A stretch of DNA of 64,000 bases, taken from positions 2,480,001 through 2,544,000 of the forward strand of contig NZ_CP028035.1 in assembly GCF_005491205.1 (NCBI RefSeq), read 5' to 3'. Positions 34,413-44,805 of the stretch are shown piece after piece; within the stretch, counting starts at the first letter, position 1, and each line of letters starts with the position of its first letter. The notes below the pieces were generated by a model. It worked only from the letters and a program-made list of their open reading frames with translations, ran no database searches and had not been told where the DNA came from. The stretch comes from Nissabacter sp. SGAir0207 (GTDB lineage Bacteria > Pseudomonadota > Gammaproteobacteria > Enterobacterales > Enterobacteriaceae). The position numbers and the translations under genes are program-made.

Positions 34413-35129
34413 ATGAGTGAATTCCAACCCCTACTCAGCGCCGCCGGCATGACCGTCGGCCTGGCGCTCTGCTCGCTGGTGCTCGGTCTGGCACTGGCGA
34501 TGCTGTTCGCTGTCTGGGAGTCGGCGCGCTGGCGGCCGGTAGCCTGGCTCGGCACCGGGCTGGTGACGCTGCTGCGCGGCCTGCCGGAGATTCTGGTGGT
34601 GCTGTTCATCTACTTTGGCTCCTCCCAGGTGCTGATGCTGCTGGCGGACGGCTTTACCCTCAACTTCTACCTGTTCCAGTTGCCGGTGCAGCTCAACATT
34701 GAGAACTTTGAGGTCAGCCCGTTCCTGTGCGGTGTGGTGGCGCTGGCACTGCTCTACTCCGCCTACGCCTCGCAGACGTTGCGCGGCGCGCTGAAAGCGG
34801 TGCCACATGGCCAGCGCGAATCCGGGCAGGCGCTGGGGATGAGCAAGGCCGCCATCTTCTTCAGGCTGGTGATGCCGCAGATGTGGCGCCATGCGCTGCC
34901 CGGCCTTGGCAACCAGTGGTTGGTGCTGCTGAAAGATACCGCGCTGGTGTCGCTGATCAGCGTCAATGACCTGATGCTGCAAACCAAAAGCATCGCCACC
35001 CGCACCCAGGAGCCGTTTAACTGGTATCTGATCGCCGCCATGATCTACCTGCTGGTAACGCTGTTCAGCCAGGCTGTGCTACGGCGCATTGAGCAGCGCA
35101 CCACCCGTTTTGAGCAGAGGCCGCACTGA
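34413..35129 (+). CDS. artQ: Arginine ABC importer permease ArtQ
   Basis: This 238-residue inner-membrane permease of the HisMQ type has about five hydrophobic segments. The loop that contacts ArtP is [20 protein letters not shown]. The sequence follows E. coli ArtQ, including [20 protein letters not shown]. It starts six bases after artI, and its stop overlaps the artM start by one base, so ArtQ and ArtM are probably made in equal amounts. Confidence 0.95.
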   Translation: MSEFQPLLSAAGMTVGLALCSLVLGLALAMLFAVWESARWRPVAWLGTGLVTLLRGLPEILVVLFIYFGSSQVLMLLADGFTLNFYLFQLPVQLNIENFEVSPFLCGVVALALLYSAYASQTLRGALKAVPHGQRESGQALGMSKAAIFFRLVMPQMWRHALPGLGNQWLVLLKDTALVSLISVNDLMLQTKSIATRTQEPFNWYLIAAMIYLLVTLFSQAVLRRIEQRTTRFEQRPH

Positions 35130-35797
35130 TGCTGGAGTACTTACCTGAGATCCTGAAGGGGTTGCACACCAGCCTGACGCTGACGGTCGCCTCGCTGCTG
35201 GCGGCGCTGGTGCTGTCGCTGCTGTTCACCCTGATATTGGCGCTGCGCACGCCGGTTATCAGCCAGCTGGTGCGCGGTTACATCACGCTGTTCACCGGCA
35301 CGCCGCTGCTGGTGCAGATCTTTTTGATCTACTACGGCCCCGGCCAGTTCCCTGCTATCCAGCACTATCCGTGGCTGTGGAACCTGCTGTCGCAGCCGTG
35401 GCTCTGCGCGGTGCTGGCGCTGTCGCTCAACAGCGCGGCCTACACCACGCTGCTGTTCCACGGCGCGCTGCGCGCCATCCCCGCCGGCCAGTGGCAATCC
35501 TGCGAGGCGCTCGGCATGTCGAAGATGCAGTCGCTGCGCATCCTGCTGCCGTTCGCCTTCAAGCGCGCCCTCTCCTCCTACTCGAATGAGGTGGTGCTGG
35601 TGTTCAAGAGCACCTCGCTGGCCTACACCATCACCCTGATGGAGGTGATGGGCCACAGCCAGCTGCTGTATGGCCGCACCTACGATGTGATGGTGTTTGG
35701 CGCGGCCGGGCTGGTTTACCTGTGCGTCAATGGCCTGCTGACGCTGTTGATGCGGCTGATCGAGCGCCGCGCGCTGCGCTTTGAACAGCGCAACTGA
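35129..35797 (+). CDS. artM: Arginine ABC importer permease ArtM
   Basis: This 222-residue permease partners ArtQ. The ATPase-contact loop is SCEALGMSKMQSLRILLPFAF and the N-terminal part has YITLFTGTPLLVQIFLIYYG, as in HisMQ permeases. It overlaps artQ by one base and is followed by a strong terminator, which closes the artPIQM operon and leaves artJ as a separate unit. Confidence 0.95.
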   Translation: MLEYLPEILKGLHTSLTLTVASLLAALVLSLLFTLILALRTPVISQLVRGYITLFTGTPLLVQIFLIYYGPGQFPAIQHYPWLWNLLSQPWLCAVLALSLNSAAYTTLLFHGALRAIPAGQWQSCEALGMSKMQSLRILLPFAFKRALSSYSNEVVLVFKSTSLAYTITLMEVMGHSQLLYGRTYDVMVFGAAGLVYLCVNGLLTLLMRLIERRALRFEQRN

Positions 35798-35803
35798 CCC
35801 CCC

Positions 35804-35831
35804 AGGGGCGGCATTGGCCGCCCCTTTTTTT
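35804..35831 (+). terminator. Terminator after artM
   Basis: AGGGGCGGC and GCCGCCCCT form a perfect nine-base stem with an ATTG loop, followed by a run of T. Confidence 0.92.
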
Positions 35832-35870
35832 GCCCGCCATCCTGCCCGCCTGATTAAAACTCACCCACTC

Positions 35871-35909
35871 ATTTAATTTTTTAAGCAATTTTATTGCATA
35901 TAAATTCAA
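35871..35909 (+). promoter_or_regulatory. Tandem ArgR boxes upstream of artJ
   Basis: Two 18-base sites, 35871–35888 and 35892–35909, are separated by three bases, the spacing typical of ArgR hexamer operators. The second, TATTGCATATAAATTCAA, is a good ARG box; the first is weaker. artJ is the most strongly ArgR-controlled art gene in E. coli. Confidence 0.65.
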
Positions 35910-36014
35910 ATAATGTCAGCGTAGTGACCTGTCCCGGCCGCCGTACAGTGCTGCCCGTTCCGCAGGCCATCCCGGCCGGCGCAGGGGACCACAACAATAA
36001 TCTGGAGTATCACC

Positions 36015-36746
36015 ATGAAAAAATTGCTGCTCGCCGCCCTGCTCTCTGGCATCGCGTTTACTGCCAGCGCGGCTGACACCATCCGCTTCGCGGCTTCCGC
36101 CACCTACCCGCCGTTTGAGTCGCTGGACGCCAGCAATCAGATGGTTGGCTTTGACATTGATTTGGCGAACGCACTCTGCAAACAGCTTCAGGCCAACTGC
36201 ACCTTCACCAATCAGGCCTTTGACAGCCTGATCCCGGCGCTGAAATTCAAGCGTTTTGACGCCGTGATCTCTGGCATGGACATCACCCCAGAGCGCCAGA
36301 AGCAGGTGGCCTTCACCCAGCCCTACTACGCCAACTCGGCCATCGTGATCGCCCAGAAGGGCAAGTTCCAGACGCTGGCTGACCTGAAGGGCAAGCGCGT
36401 CGGCATGGAGAACGGCACCACCCACCAGAAGTACCTGCAAGAGAAGCACCCGGAGATCACCACCGTTGCCTATGACAGCTACCAGAACGCCATCCTTGAC
36501 CTGAAAAATGGCCGTCTGGATGGGGTATTCGGTGACACCGCGGTGGTCAACGAGTGGCTGAAGAGCAACCCGAATCTGGCTCCGGTAGGCGAGCACGTGA
36601 CCGATGCGCAATACTTCGGCACCGGCCTCGGCATCGCGGTGCGCCCGGACAATCAGGCGCTGCTGGCGAAACTGAATGGCGCGCTGGAGGCGATCAAGGC
36701 CAACGGCACCTACAAGGCGATCAACGACAAGTGGTTCCCACAGTGA
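36015..36746 (+). CDS. artJ: Arginine periplasmic binding protein ArtJ
   Basis: This 243-residue periplasmic protein binds arginine and delivers it to ArtQM. The signal peptide is cleaved after FTASA (mature start ADTIRFAASATYPPFES). It is a paralogue of ArtI, 2.3 kb upstream. It has its own promoter region with a tandem ArgR operator and a good ribosome site (CTGGAG), so it can be made apart from the rest of the transporter. Confidence 0.95.
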   Translation: MKKLLLAALLSGIAFTASAADTIRFAASATYPPFESLDASNQMVGFDIDLANALCKQLQANCTFTNQAFDSLIPALKFKRFDAVISGMDITPERQKQVAFTQPYYANSAIVIAQKGKFQTLADLKGKRVGMENGTTHQKYLQEKHPEITTVAYDSYQNAILDLKNGRLDGVFGDTAVVNEWLKSNPNLAPVGEHVTDAQYFGTGLGIAVRPDNQALLAKLNGALEAIKANGTYKAINDKWFPQ

Positions 36747-36752
36747 TCCCGC

Positions 36753-36780
36753 TCCCCCGCTCCGGCGGGGGACATTTTCC
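36753..36780 (+). terminator. Terminator after artJ
   Basis: TCCCCCGC pairs with GCGGGGGA over a TCCG loop, followed by CATTTTCC. The T run is short. Confidence 0.65.
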
Positions 36781-36802
36781 CGCCTGATTTTTCCGCGCCA
36801 GA

Positions 36803-36824
36803 TTGCGTGACTTCGCTCACTTTC
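36803..36824 (+). promoter_or_regulatory. Upstream CRP site of cdd
   Basis: GTGA-N6-TCAC is present (36807–36820), centred at about 36813.5, which is 49 bases upstream of the second CRP site and near −90.5 from the predicted start. Confidence 0.6.
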
Positions 36825-36832
36825 CCATGTCA

Positions 36833-36840
36833 TTTGCATG
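36833..36840 (+). promoter_or_regulatory. CytR half-site-like octamer of cdd
   Basis: TTTGCATG resembles the CytR recognition octamer GTTGCATT and lies between the two CRP sites, where CytR binds in E. coli promoters of this class. A second half site is not clear. Confidence 0.4.
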
Positions 36841-36851
36841 AATTTCACCAG

Positions 36852-36873
36852 AAATGTGATGCTCGTCACACTG
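36852..36873 (+). promoter_or_regulatory. Proximal CRP site of cdd
   Basis: The 22-base site contains TGTGAT-GCTC-GTCACA, a close match to the CRP consensus. With the −10 TACACT at 36892–36897 it is centred at −41.5 from a start near 36904, a class II position. Confidence 0.75.
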
Positions 36874-36891
36874 CAATCCATTGCGTCCCCC

Positions 36892-36897
36892 TACACT
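36892..36897 (+). promoter_or_regulatory. Probable cdd −10 element
   Basis: TACACT lies 41 bases before the cdd ATG and at the right distance from the proximal CRP site. Confidence 0.55.
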
Positions 36898-36932
36898 GGC
36901 TGCCCGAATGTTGCCATAAGATGGAAGGACCG

Positions 36933-37814
36933 ATGCACGCACGATTTCATACCGCGTTTTCCGCGCTCTCAATGGAACTGGCCACGGCGCTGGAGCCGCT
37001 GCTGCGCCATAATGATTTCCCCGCCTTTTTCACGGCAGCAGAGGTTACCCGACTGCAACAGGAGAGCGGCCTCTCCGCCGACGCGCTGGCGTTCGCCCTG
37101 CTGCCGCTGGCGGCAGCCTGCTCTCTGGCACCGGTCTCCCACTTTCAGGTAGGGGCCATCGCCCGTGGCATCAGTGGCAACTGGTACTTCGGTGCCAATA
37201 TGGAGTTCATCGGTGCGCCGCTGCAACAGACCGTGCACGCGGAGCAATCGGCGGTGACCCACGCCTGGCTGCGCAACGAGCGCCAGCTGGAGGCGATCAC
37301 CGTCAACTACACGCCGTGCGGCCACTGCCGCCAGTTTATGAATGAGCTGAATAGCGGCGTGCAACTGGCCGTCCATCTGCCGGGCCGTGAAGTGGCCTCC
37401 CTTGGCCACTACCTGCCGGATGCCTTTGGCCCGCGCGATCTGGCCATCACTACCTTGCTGATGGATCAAGTAGACCACGGCTATCAGGCGGAGGGTGATG
37501 CGCTGACCAAGTATGCGCTGGCGGCAATGAACCAGAGCCACGCCCCCTACAGCCATGCCCACTGCGGCATCGCGCTGGAGGATGCGGAGGGCAAAATCTT
37601 CCCCGGCCGCTACGCCGAAAACGCCGCGTTCAACCCCAGCCTGCCGCCGTTGCAGGCCGCGCTGAACCTGATGAACCTGGCGGGCAGTGACCACGCCACC
37701 CTGCGCCGTGCGGTGCTGATTGAGCGTGAGTCGGCGCTGCTGTCACAGGTTGATGCCACCCGCGCCACGCTGGCGGCCCTCGGCTGTGATGACCTGACCG
37801 TGATCGCGGTCTAA
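36933..37814 (+). CDS. cdd: Cytidine deaminase
   Basis: This 293-residue zinc enzyme deaminates cytidine and deoxycytidine to uridine forms in pyrimidine salvage. The catalytic zinc site is His102, Cys129 and Cys132 with the proton-relay Glu104 (HAEQS and TPCGHC), the same numbers as in E. coli. A second, degenerate deaminase domain occupies the C-terminal half, as in E. coli Cdd. The ATG at 36933 follows GAAGGACCG and matches the family; an in-frame extension of 42 codons overlaps the promoter. Two CRP sites with a CytR-like octamer between them suggest induction by cytidine. Confidence 0.95.
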   Translation: MHARFHTAFSALSMELATALEPLLRHNDFPAFFTAAEVTRLQQESGLSADALAFALLPLAAACSLAPVSHFQVGAIARGISGNWYFGANMEFIGAPLQQTVHAEQSAVTHAWLRNERQLEAITVNYTPCGHCRQFMNELNSGVQLAVHLPGREVASLGHYLPDAFGPRDLAITTLLMDQVDHGYQAEGDALTKYALAAMNQSHAPYSHAHCGIALEDAEGKIFPGRYAENAAFNPSLPPLQAALNLMNLAGSDHATLRRAVLIERESALLSQVDATRATLAALGCDDLTVIAV

Positions 37815-37830
37815 CATTGCCCCTCTCCCC

Positions 37831-37858
37831 GGCCGGGCGCCCTGCCCGGCCCAATGGT
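37831..37858 (+). terminator. Hairpin after cdd
   Basis: GGCCGGGC (37831–37838) pairs perfectly with GCCCGGCC (37844–37851). The tail CAATGGTTT is only weakly T-rich, so termination is uncertain. Confidence 0.4.
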
Positions 37859-38018
37859 TTGACCACTCCCGCCCTCCGCGAAAATGCATCAAAATCGGTA
37901 AGTTAGGTCACTGACCGCACGATTTTTGTCATACATTGATAACAATTGCTGTACATATTGGCGTTATCTTTTAGGATCAGCGCGCAACCTTTTCTCTAAG
38001 ACCGCCAAGAGTAGATCA

Positions 38019-39716
38019 ATGGAACTTGAAAACGAGAGCAAACGCCCCCTTTATATCCCCTATGCTGGCCCGATCCTGCTGGAAGCGCCGCTGCTGAACA
38101 AAGGCAGCGCCTTTACTGACGATGAGCGCACCCACTTCAACCTGCACGGCCTGCTGCCCGAGGCGGTGGAGACCATTGAGGAGCAGGCGGAGCGCGCCTG
38201 GCGCCAGTTCCAGGATTTCAAAACCGACATCGACAAGCACATCTACCTGCGCAATATTCAGGACACCAACGAGACGCTGTTCTACCGCCTGCTGGATAAC
38301 CACCTGAGCGAGATGATGCCGATCATCTACACGCCGACCGTGGGTCTGGCCTGTGAGCACTTCTCCGATATCTACCGCCGCGCGCGTGGCATCTTCATCT
38401 CCTACGCCAACCGCGACCGCATCGACGACATCCTGCAAAACGCCACCAAACAGAACGTGAAGGTGATCGTGGTGACGGACGGCGAGCGCATCCTCGGCCT
38501 TGGCGATCAGGGCATCGGCGGCATGGGCATCCCGATTGGCAAGCTGTCACTCTACACCGCCTGTGGCGGCATCAGCCCGGCCTACACCCTGCCGGTAGTG
38601 CTGGACGTCGGCACCAACAACCCGCAGCGCCTGAACGACCCGCTCTACATGGGCTGGCGTCACCCGCGTATCACCGGCGAAGAGTACGCCGAGTTCGTGG
38701 AGCTGTTTATTCAGGCGATCAAACGCCGCTGGCCGAAAGTGCTGTTGCAGTTTGAGGACTTCGCACAGGCCAACGCCACCCCGCTGCTCAACCGCTACCG
38801 CGATGAGATCTGCTGCTTCAACGATGACATTCAGGGCACCGCCGCCGTGACCCTCGGCAGCCTGATCGCCGCCAGTCGCGCCGCCGGTTGCCGCCTGCGC
38901 GACCAGACCGTGGCCTTCCTGGGTGCCGGTTCTGCTGGCTGTGGCATCGCCGAGCAGATCATCGCCCAGATGAAGTCCGAAGGGCTGAGCGAAGAGGAGG
39001 CACGCGCCAAAGTGTTCATGGTGGATCGCTATGGCCTGCTGACCGACAAACTGCCAAACCTGCTGGAGTTCCAGGCCAAGCTGATCCAGAAGAGCGACAA
39101 TCTGGCTGGCTGGGACGTCAGCAATGACGCCATCTCGCTGATGGACGTGGTGCGCAACGCCAAGCCGACCATCCTGATTGGCGTCTCCGGCCAGCCGGGG
39201 CTGTTCACGGAGGAGATTATCCGTGAGATGCACCGCCACTGCCCGCGCCCAATCGTGATGCCGCTCTCCAACCCGACCTCACGCGTTGAGGCCCGCCCGG
39301 AGGACATCATCAGCTGGACCGACGGCGCGGCGCTGGTTGCCACCGGTAGCCCGTTCGCCCCGGTGCACTACAAGGATCAGGTGTTCCCGATTGCCCAGTG
39401 CAACAACTCCTACATCTTCCCCGGCATCGGCCTTGGCGTGCTGGCGGCAGGTGCCACCCGCGTCACCGACAACATGCTGATGGCCGCCAGCCGCGCGCTG
39501 GCCGACTGCTCGCCGCTGGCGACCGAGGGCCACGGCTCGCTGCTGCCGGACGTCAATGACATTCAGGGCGTGTCGCGCGTCATCGCGATGGAAGTGGGCA
39601 AGGCCGCGCAGTTGCATGGCGTGGCGCCTGTGACCTCTGAGGATGCGCTCTCCACGGCAATTGAGCACAACTTCTGGCAACCGAAGTACCGCAACTACAA
39701 GCGCACCTCGTTCTAA
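38019..39716 (+). CDS. maeA: NAD-dependent malic enzyme
   Basis: This 565-residue enzyme decarboxylates malate to pyruvate with NAD. It has the length of E. coli MaeA (SfcA). Family features are the N-terminal [12 protein letters not shown] region, the catalytic tyrosine in IIYTPTVG, the metal-site block [18 protein letters not shown], and the Rossmann motif [14 protein letters not shown] (near residue 315). The ATG at 38019 agrees with the family; an extra 31 codons upstream do not. In E. coli maeA is far from cdd and art, so its place here reflects a different chromosome order. Confidence 0.95.
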   Translation: MELENESKRPLYIPYAGPILLEAPLLNKGSAFTDDERTHFNLHGLLPEAVETIEEQAERAWRQFQDFKTDIDKHIYLRNIQDTNETLFYRLLDNHLSEMMPIIYTPTVGLACEHFSDIYRRARGIFISYANRDRIDDILQNATKQNVKVIVVTDGERILGLGDQGIGGMGIPIGKLSLYTACGGISPAYTLPVVLDVGTNNPQRLNDPLYMGWRHPRITGEEYAEFVELFIQAIKRRWPKVLLQFEDFAQANATPLLNRYRDEICCFNDDIQGTAAVTLGSLIAASRAAGCRLRDQTVAFLGAGSAGCGIAEQIIAQMKSEGLSEEEARAKVFMVDRYGLLTDKLPNLLEFQAKLIQKSDNLAGWDVSNDAISLMDVVRNAKPTILIGVSGQPGLFTEEIIREMHRHCPRPIVMPLSNPTSRVEARPEDIISWTDGAALVATGSPFAPVHYKDQVFPIAQCNNSYIFPGIGLGVLAAGATRVTDNMLMAASRALADCSPLATEGHGSLLPDVNDIQGVSRVIAMEVGKAAQLHGVAPVTSEDALSTAIEHNFWQPKYRNYKRTSF

Positions 39717-39734
39717 GCGGGGCTTCGCGCATCT

Positions 39735-39763
39735 GGCAAGGGCGCCCGCCCTTGCCTTTTTAT
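39735..39763 (+). terminator. Terminator after maeA
   Basis: GGCAAGGG (39735–39742) pairs with CCCTTGCC (39749–39756) over a six-base loop, followed by TTTTTATT. Confidence 0.85.
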
Positions 39764-39888
39764 TGGCTTTCCCCACAAGCTGATGAAAAATACAGCGAAA
39801 CCGCCGCACAAACCCGGCATACCTTGCGTCGCGCAAACAGGTAAAGTAGCCTTGGAACCCCAAGCAAATCTCATCCCGTAGGGCCTGA

Positions 39889-40786
<898 letters not shown>

Positions 40787-40788
<2 letters not shown>

Positions 40789-40817
40789 AAAAAGGCGCCC
40801 TGACGGCGCCTTTTTTT
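40787..40817. terminator. Bidirectional terminator between sanA and mglC
   Basis: GGCGCC (40794–40799) and GGCGCC (40805–40810) form a stem flanked by seven A and seven T, so it can end both convergent units. The sanA stop is just before it. Confidence 0.9.
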
Positions 40818-40827
40818 GGCTTTTGGC

Positions 40828-41838
40828 TTACTTCTTCTTGGCGTACTTCAGGGAGTCCAGCGCCACCGCGAAGATGATGATGCCGCCCTTGATGATGTAC
40901 TGCCAGTAAGGGTTCACACCGATGTAGGTCAGGCCGTAGTTGATGACGGTGAAGATGATCACCCCGGTCACTACCCCGGCCACGGTGCCCACGCCGCCGG
41001 CGAAGGAGACGCCGCCGACCACGCAGGCTGCGATGGCGTCCAGCTCATACATGAAGCCGAGGTTGTTGGTGGCACTGCCGATGCGGCCCGCCTCCAGCAG
41101 CCCGCCAAAGGCGTAGAAGACGCCGGAGAGGGCATAGATCATGATCAGGTTCAGCGGCACGTTGACGCCGGAGACCTTGGCCGCCTCAGGGTTGCCGCCG
41201 ATGGCGAAGATGTTCTTGCCAAAGCGGGTCTTGTTCCACAGCACCCAGACAAACACGATGGCGATGATCGCATAGAAGGTGATGTAGGAGAGCTTGAAGC
41301 CGCCGAGGCGGATAAAGCCCTGCGCAAAGGAGGAGAAGCCACTGTCAAAGCCAGCAATCGGGGACGCGCCGACAAAGTCGTAGTAGAGCGAGTTGATGCC
41401 GTAAACGATGATCATGGTGCCGAGGGTGGTGATAAACGGCGTCACGTTCAGGTAGGCGATGATGATGCCGTTCAGCAGGCCAATCAGCGCGCCAATCACG
41501 CACACCGTCAGGATCACCAGCGGGATCGGCACGGTCTGGATGTCCGGGAACACCTTGTTGACGTTATCCATCGCCTGCAACATGGTGGCCGCCACCACCG
41601 CCGCCAGCCCGACCTGGCGGCCCGCTGACAGGTCAGTGCCCTGCGTCACAATCAGCCCCGCCACGCCCAGCGCGATGATGATGCGCACCGAGGATTGGGT
41701 CAGGATGTTACTCAGGTTCATCAGGCTCAGGAAGGTGGGGTCCTGGAAAATAATGATCGCCAGCAGCACCAGCAGTACAACGTAAATCCCGCCCTCTTTG
41801 AGATAAGTGAGCATACTTTTCTTATTTAATGCAGTCAT
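40828..41838 (-). CDS. mglC: Galactose/methyl-galactoside ABC importer permease
   Basis: This 336-residue inner-membrane permease has about ten hydrophobic helices and is nearly identical to E. coli MglC (SALNKKS-type start, GVAGLIVTQGTDLSAGRQVG, ends VALDSLKYAKKK). It forms the channel for galactose and methyl-galactosides taken up with MglA and MglB. The start at 41838 (MTALNKKSMLTYL) matches the family, with AAGG upstream; a six-codon extension is possible. The gene lies 20 bases after mglA and ends the operon. Confidence 0.95.
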   Translation of the reverse strand: MTALNKKSMLTYLKEGGIYVVLLVLLAIIIFQDPTFLSLMNLSNILTQSSVRIIIALGVAGLIVTQGTDLSAGRQVGLAAVVAATMLQAMDNVNKVFPDIQTVPIPLVILTVCVIGALIGLLNGIIIAYLNVTPFITTLGTMIIVYGINSLYYDFVGASPIAGFDSGFSSFAQGFIRLGGFKLSYITFYAIIAIVFVWVLWNKTRFGKNIFAIGGNPEAAKVSGVNVPLNLIMIYALSGVFYAFGGLLEAGRIGSATNNLGFMYELDAIAACVVGGVSFAGGVGTVAGVVTGVIIFTVINYGLTYIGVNPYWQYIIKGGIIIFAVALDSLKYAKKK

Positions 41839-41858
41839 AATAAGAACCTTCAACAAGA

Positions 41859-43379
41859 TTAGAGGTGCAAGGAGGCAAGACGTAATATTTCATTCTGCGA
41901 GGTCTCTTTGGTATTCACGATACCGGCGACCTGCCCGTTACTCATCACCAGAATGCGATCGGTAATCCCGAGCAGCTCCGGCATTTCCGAGGAGATGATG
42001 ATGATCCCCTTCTCCTTCTTCGCCAGTTCGGTAATCAGTTGGTAGATCTCAAACTTGGCGCCGACGTCAATGCCGCGCGTTGGCTCATCCAGCATCAAAA
42101 TCTCCGGCTGGGTCAGCAGCCAGCGACCAATGATCACCTTCTGCTGGTTACCGCCTGAGAGCGAGCCAATGTGGGTGTGGTGGCCCGGCGTTTTCACCCG
42201 CATTGAGTCAATCACCCACTGGGTATCACTCTTCATCCGCCGGTTATCCAGCAGCCCCAGTTTGTTCTTGTAGTTGCGGATGTTGGAGATGAGCGAGTTG
42301 AAGCCGATATCCAGGTAGGCGTAGATGCCGGTGGAGCGGCGCTCCTCGGTAACCAGCGCGAAACCGTGGTTGATCGCCTCGTTGGCGCTGTGGTTGTTGA
42401 TCGCCTTGCCATGCAGCTTGATGGTGCCACTCACCTTCTCGCGGATGCCAAACAGCGTCTCGACGATGTCGGTGCGCTTGGCGCCCACCAGCCCGGCGAT
42501 GCCAAGGATCTCCCCTTTATGCAGGTCAAAGGAGACGTCCCGGATCGAGGGCTGGCGCAGCGAGGTGAGGTTTTTCACCTCCAGAATGACTTCGCCCGGC
42601 GTGTTCTGCCGGTCAGGGAAGCGCTGGCTGAGGGAGCGCCCGACCATCTTGGCGATGATATGGTCCATCGTCATCCCCTCCAGCGGCCGGGTCTCAATCC
42701 ACTGGCCGTCGCGCAGGATGGTGATCTCGTCACACAGCTGGAAGATCTCCTCCATCTTGTGCGAGATGTAGACGATGCCGCAGCCACGCTCTTTCAGCTT
42801 GCGGATGATGGTAAAGAGGTGGTTGACCTCTTTTTCAGTCAGCGAGGAGGTTGGCTCATCCATGATGACGATTTTGGCGTCATAGGAGAACGCCTTGGCG
42901 ATCTCGATCATCTGCATCTGCGACACCGACAGTTTCGCCACCTTCTCCCGGGGGTCGATGTCGATGTCCAGTTCGTCGAAGATTGCCTTGGTGTCGCTGT
43001 ACATCTTGTCCTGATCGACGAAGATGCCCTTGGTTGGGTAGCGGCCCAGCCACATGTTGTCCATCACCGTGCGTTGCAGCACCAGGTTCAGCTCCTGATG
43101 CACCATCGACACGCCCTGCTCCAGCGCCTCTTTGGAGCTTTTGAAATCAACCTCTCTCCCCTGGAAAAGGATGCTGCCGGAATCTTTGCTGTAAATACCA
43201 AACAGGCATTTCAATAACGTCGACTTGCCTGCGCCATTCTCCCCCATCAGGGCGTGAATGGAGTGGGGGCGGACTTTTAAATTAACGTTATCCAGTGCCT
43301 TTACGCCCGGAAATGACTTCGAGATATTGGTCATCTCCAACAGCCACTCGCGCGGCTGTCCCGTACTGATATCGGCCAT
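41859..43379 (-). CDS. mglA: Galactose/methyl-galactoside ABC importer, fused ATPase subunit
   Basis: This 506-residue protein has two tandem ABC ATPase domains, as in other sugar importers of this class. The first has Walker [10 protein letters not shown] and Walker [13 protein letters not shown]. The second has a degenerate Walker A (GLVGAKRTD) but an intact signature LSGGNQQKV and Walker [12 protein letters not shown]. This matches E. coli MglA. A 176-base gap with hairpin-forming sequence separates it from mglB. Confidence 0.96.
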   Translation of the reverse strand: MADISTGQPREWLLEMTNISKSFPGVKALDNVNLKVRPHSIHALMGENGAGKSTLLKCLFGIYSKDSGSILFQGREVDFKSSKEALEQGVSMVHQELNLVLQRTVMDNMWLGRYPTKGIFVDQDKMYSDTKAIFDELDIDIDPREKVAKLSVSQMQMIEIAKAFSYDAKIVIMDEPTSSLTEKEVNHLFTIIRKLKERGCGIVYISHKMEEIFQLCDEITILRDGQWIETRPLEGMTMDHIIAKMVGRSLSQRFPDRQNTPGEVILEVKNLTSLRQPSIRDVSFDLHKGEILGIAGLVGAKRTDIVETLFGIREKVSGTIKLHGKAINNHSANEAINHGFALVTEERRSTGIYAYLDIGFNSLISNIRNYKNKLGLLDNRRMKSDTQWVIDSMRVKTPGHHTHIGSLSGGNQQKVIIGRWLLTQPEILMLDEPTRGIDVGAKFEIYQLITELAKKEKGIIIISSEMPELLGITDRILVMSNGQVAGIVNTKETSQNEILRLASLHL

Positions 43380-43555
43380 AGTTACACCTGGCTAAAAGAT
43401 GGAGTCTGCTGTTCGGGGTATCCTGGGCGCATGCGGCGGGCCGGACGAACCGGTGACCACCTGCCTGCCCAGCGACAACCTGAGGTGGCGGACGCCGCTG
43501 GCCATCCTGACCCGCGGCGGGGTATTGCTTACTGCACCGTTAGACTAAACGGGGG
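43380..43555 (-). other. mglB–mglA intergenic hairpin region
   Basis: These 176 bases are GC-rich and can form several imperfect hairpins, for example GCCGCTGG with the later CCGCGGCGG region. Structured RNA at this place could protect the mglB mRNA and reduce mglA-mglC expression, so that the binding protein is made in excess. No gene is seen. Confidence 0.4.
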
Positions 43556-44554
43556 TTACTTACCGATAAATTGCGCCAGGTTATCCTGGTCTACACCGAC
43601 GTAAGGGACACGTACGATTTTATTTTCAATTTTCCAGTTGGTGCCCTCTGCCGCGGCTTTACCCTCGGACAGATTCTTCGCAAGCTGGAAGGTGGCTTTC
43701 GCCTGGTTGTTGGCGTCATTCAACACGGTTCCCGCCATCGCGCCTGATTTCACCAGCGCCAGGGCCTCCGGCAGCGCATCCACGCCGAAGACCGGGATCT
43801 TTGTCTTGTTGTGGGCTTTCAGCGCTTCCACCGCGCCCATGGCCATCGCATCGTTGTTGGCGATCACCACCTCAATCTTGTCGGCGTTCGGGCCGGAGAG
43901 CCAGGCGTCCATCTTGTCTTTGGCCTGTGCGGTGTCCCACATCGCGGTATCAAGTTGCAGCTGCTGGGTCTTCAGGCCCTCTTTGCCATTCAGGGTGTCG
44001 ATGACGTACTTGGTGCGCGCCTCGGCATCCGGGTGGCCCGGCTCGCCCTTCAGCAGCACGAACTGCACGGTGCCATCTTTGTTCAGATCCCAGGCGGGGT
44101 TGGCTTTCCAGTGCTTGGCGATCAGCTCGCCCTGAATGATGCCGGACTCCTTGGAGTCGGTGCCGACGTAGTAGGCTTTGTCATAGCTGTCGAGCGCCTT
44201 GCGGCTCGGCTCTTTGTTGTAGAACACCACTGGCACGTCATTGCCGCGAGCCTTGTCAATCACCACTGGCGCGGCAGCCGGGTCTACCAGGTTGATGGCC
44301 AGCGCCTTGACGCCCTTCGCCAGCAACACGTCGATCTGGTCATTCTGTTTGGACTGGTCGTTCTGCGAGTCATTCATCAGCAGTTCGATATCCGAAGAGG
44401 ATTTGGCTTCCTTCTCAATCGCCTTGCGCACCACCGACATGAAGTTGTCATCGTATTTGTAGATGGTGACGCCGATGCGGGTGTCCGCGTGTGCCGCTGC
44501 GCCGAACAGCATGCTGGCGGCCACTGCGGCCAGGGTAAAGACCTTCTTATTCAT
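43556..44554 (-). CDS. mglB: Galactose/glucose-binding periplasmic protein
   Basis: This 332-residue periplasmic binding protein for galactose and glucose serves the Mgl importer and the Trg chemoreceptor. A signal peptide (residues 1–23) ends at AAHA, giving a mature start [17 protein letters not shown] as in E. coli. The calcium site loop is recognisable in [16 protein letters not shown]. It is the first gene of the mgl operon, downstream of a promoter with CRP and GalS/GalR sites. Confidence 0.96.
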   Translation of the reverse strand: MNKKVFTLAAVAASMLFGAAAHADTRIGVTIYKYDDNFMSVVRKAIEKEAKSSSDIELLMNDSQNDQSKQNDQIDVLLAKGVKALAINLVDPAAAPVVIDKARGNDVPVVFYNKEPSRKALDSYDKAYYVGTDSKESGIIQGELIAKHWKANPAWDLNKDGTVQFVLLKGEPGHPDAEARTKYVIDTLNGKEGLKTQQLQLDTAMWDTAQAKDKMDAWLSGPNADKIEVVIANNDAMAMGAVEALKAHNKTKIPVFGVDALPEALALVKSGAMAGTVLNDANNQAKATFQLAKNLSEGKAAAEGTNWKIENKIVRVPYVGVDQDNLAQFIGK

Positions 44555-44694
44555 TTGTCGTCTCCGGTTTATGTAGGGTAGAACCAGGGGTTGCCGCTCT
44601 GTCCCCCGCGCACGCTGTGTGTGGTGTAGCCGGTGGCGGCGCGGCGGGAAATTGCCAGGGTGTGACTATTTGTAAACGTGTTGACACATCCTGA

Positions 44695-44710
44695 CAGAAA
44701 ACGTTTGCAT
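44695..44710 (-). promoter_or_regulatory. gal-type operator at the mgl start
   Basis: CAGAAAACGTTTGCAT (plus strand) keeps the GNAANCGNTTNCA core of GalR/GalS operators and would overlap the predicted start at about 44702. Confidence 0.55.
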
Positions 44711-44714
44711 CATA
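44709..44714 (-). promoter_or_regulatory. mgl −10 element
   Basis: The minus strand reads TATGAT, giving a start near 44702, which places the CRP site at −41.5. Confidence 0.65.
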
Positions 44715-44735
44715 ATCGCTGTATTGTTAATTAAC

Positions 44736-44751
44736 TGTGAATGCGTTCACA
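44736..44751 (-). promoter_or_regulatory. Consensus CRP site of the mgl promoter
   Basis: TGTGA-N6-TCACA is a perfect CRP core, centred at 44743.5. The spacing to the −10 element is that of a class II promoter, so activation by cAMP-CRP is expected, as for E. coli mgl. Confidence 0.85.
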
Positions 44752-44753
44752 AT

Positions 44754-44769
44754 TTGAAAGCGGTTACAC
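44754..44769 (-). promoter_or_regulatory. Upstream gal-type operator of mgl
   Basis: TTGAAAGCGGTTACAC (plus strand) matches the GTGNAANCGNTTNCAC operator at all defined positions but the first. It is centred near −59.5, just upstream of the CRP site. Confidence 0.7.
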
Positions 44770-44805
44770 AAGGCAATCATGACACTTCGTGACCGTTTCC
44801 GCATT

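Noticed and set aside
32997..34427. A 476-codon minus-strand frame opposite artP and artI
   Set aside because: It crosses two intact genes and their gap, and has no start signal or domain.
43380..43555. REP elements between mglB and mglA
   Set aside because: The sequence is hairpin-rich and has a partial GCATGCGGCG match, but not enough of the REP consensus to call it; it is listed only as a structured region.
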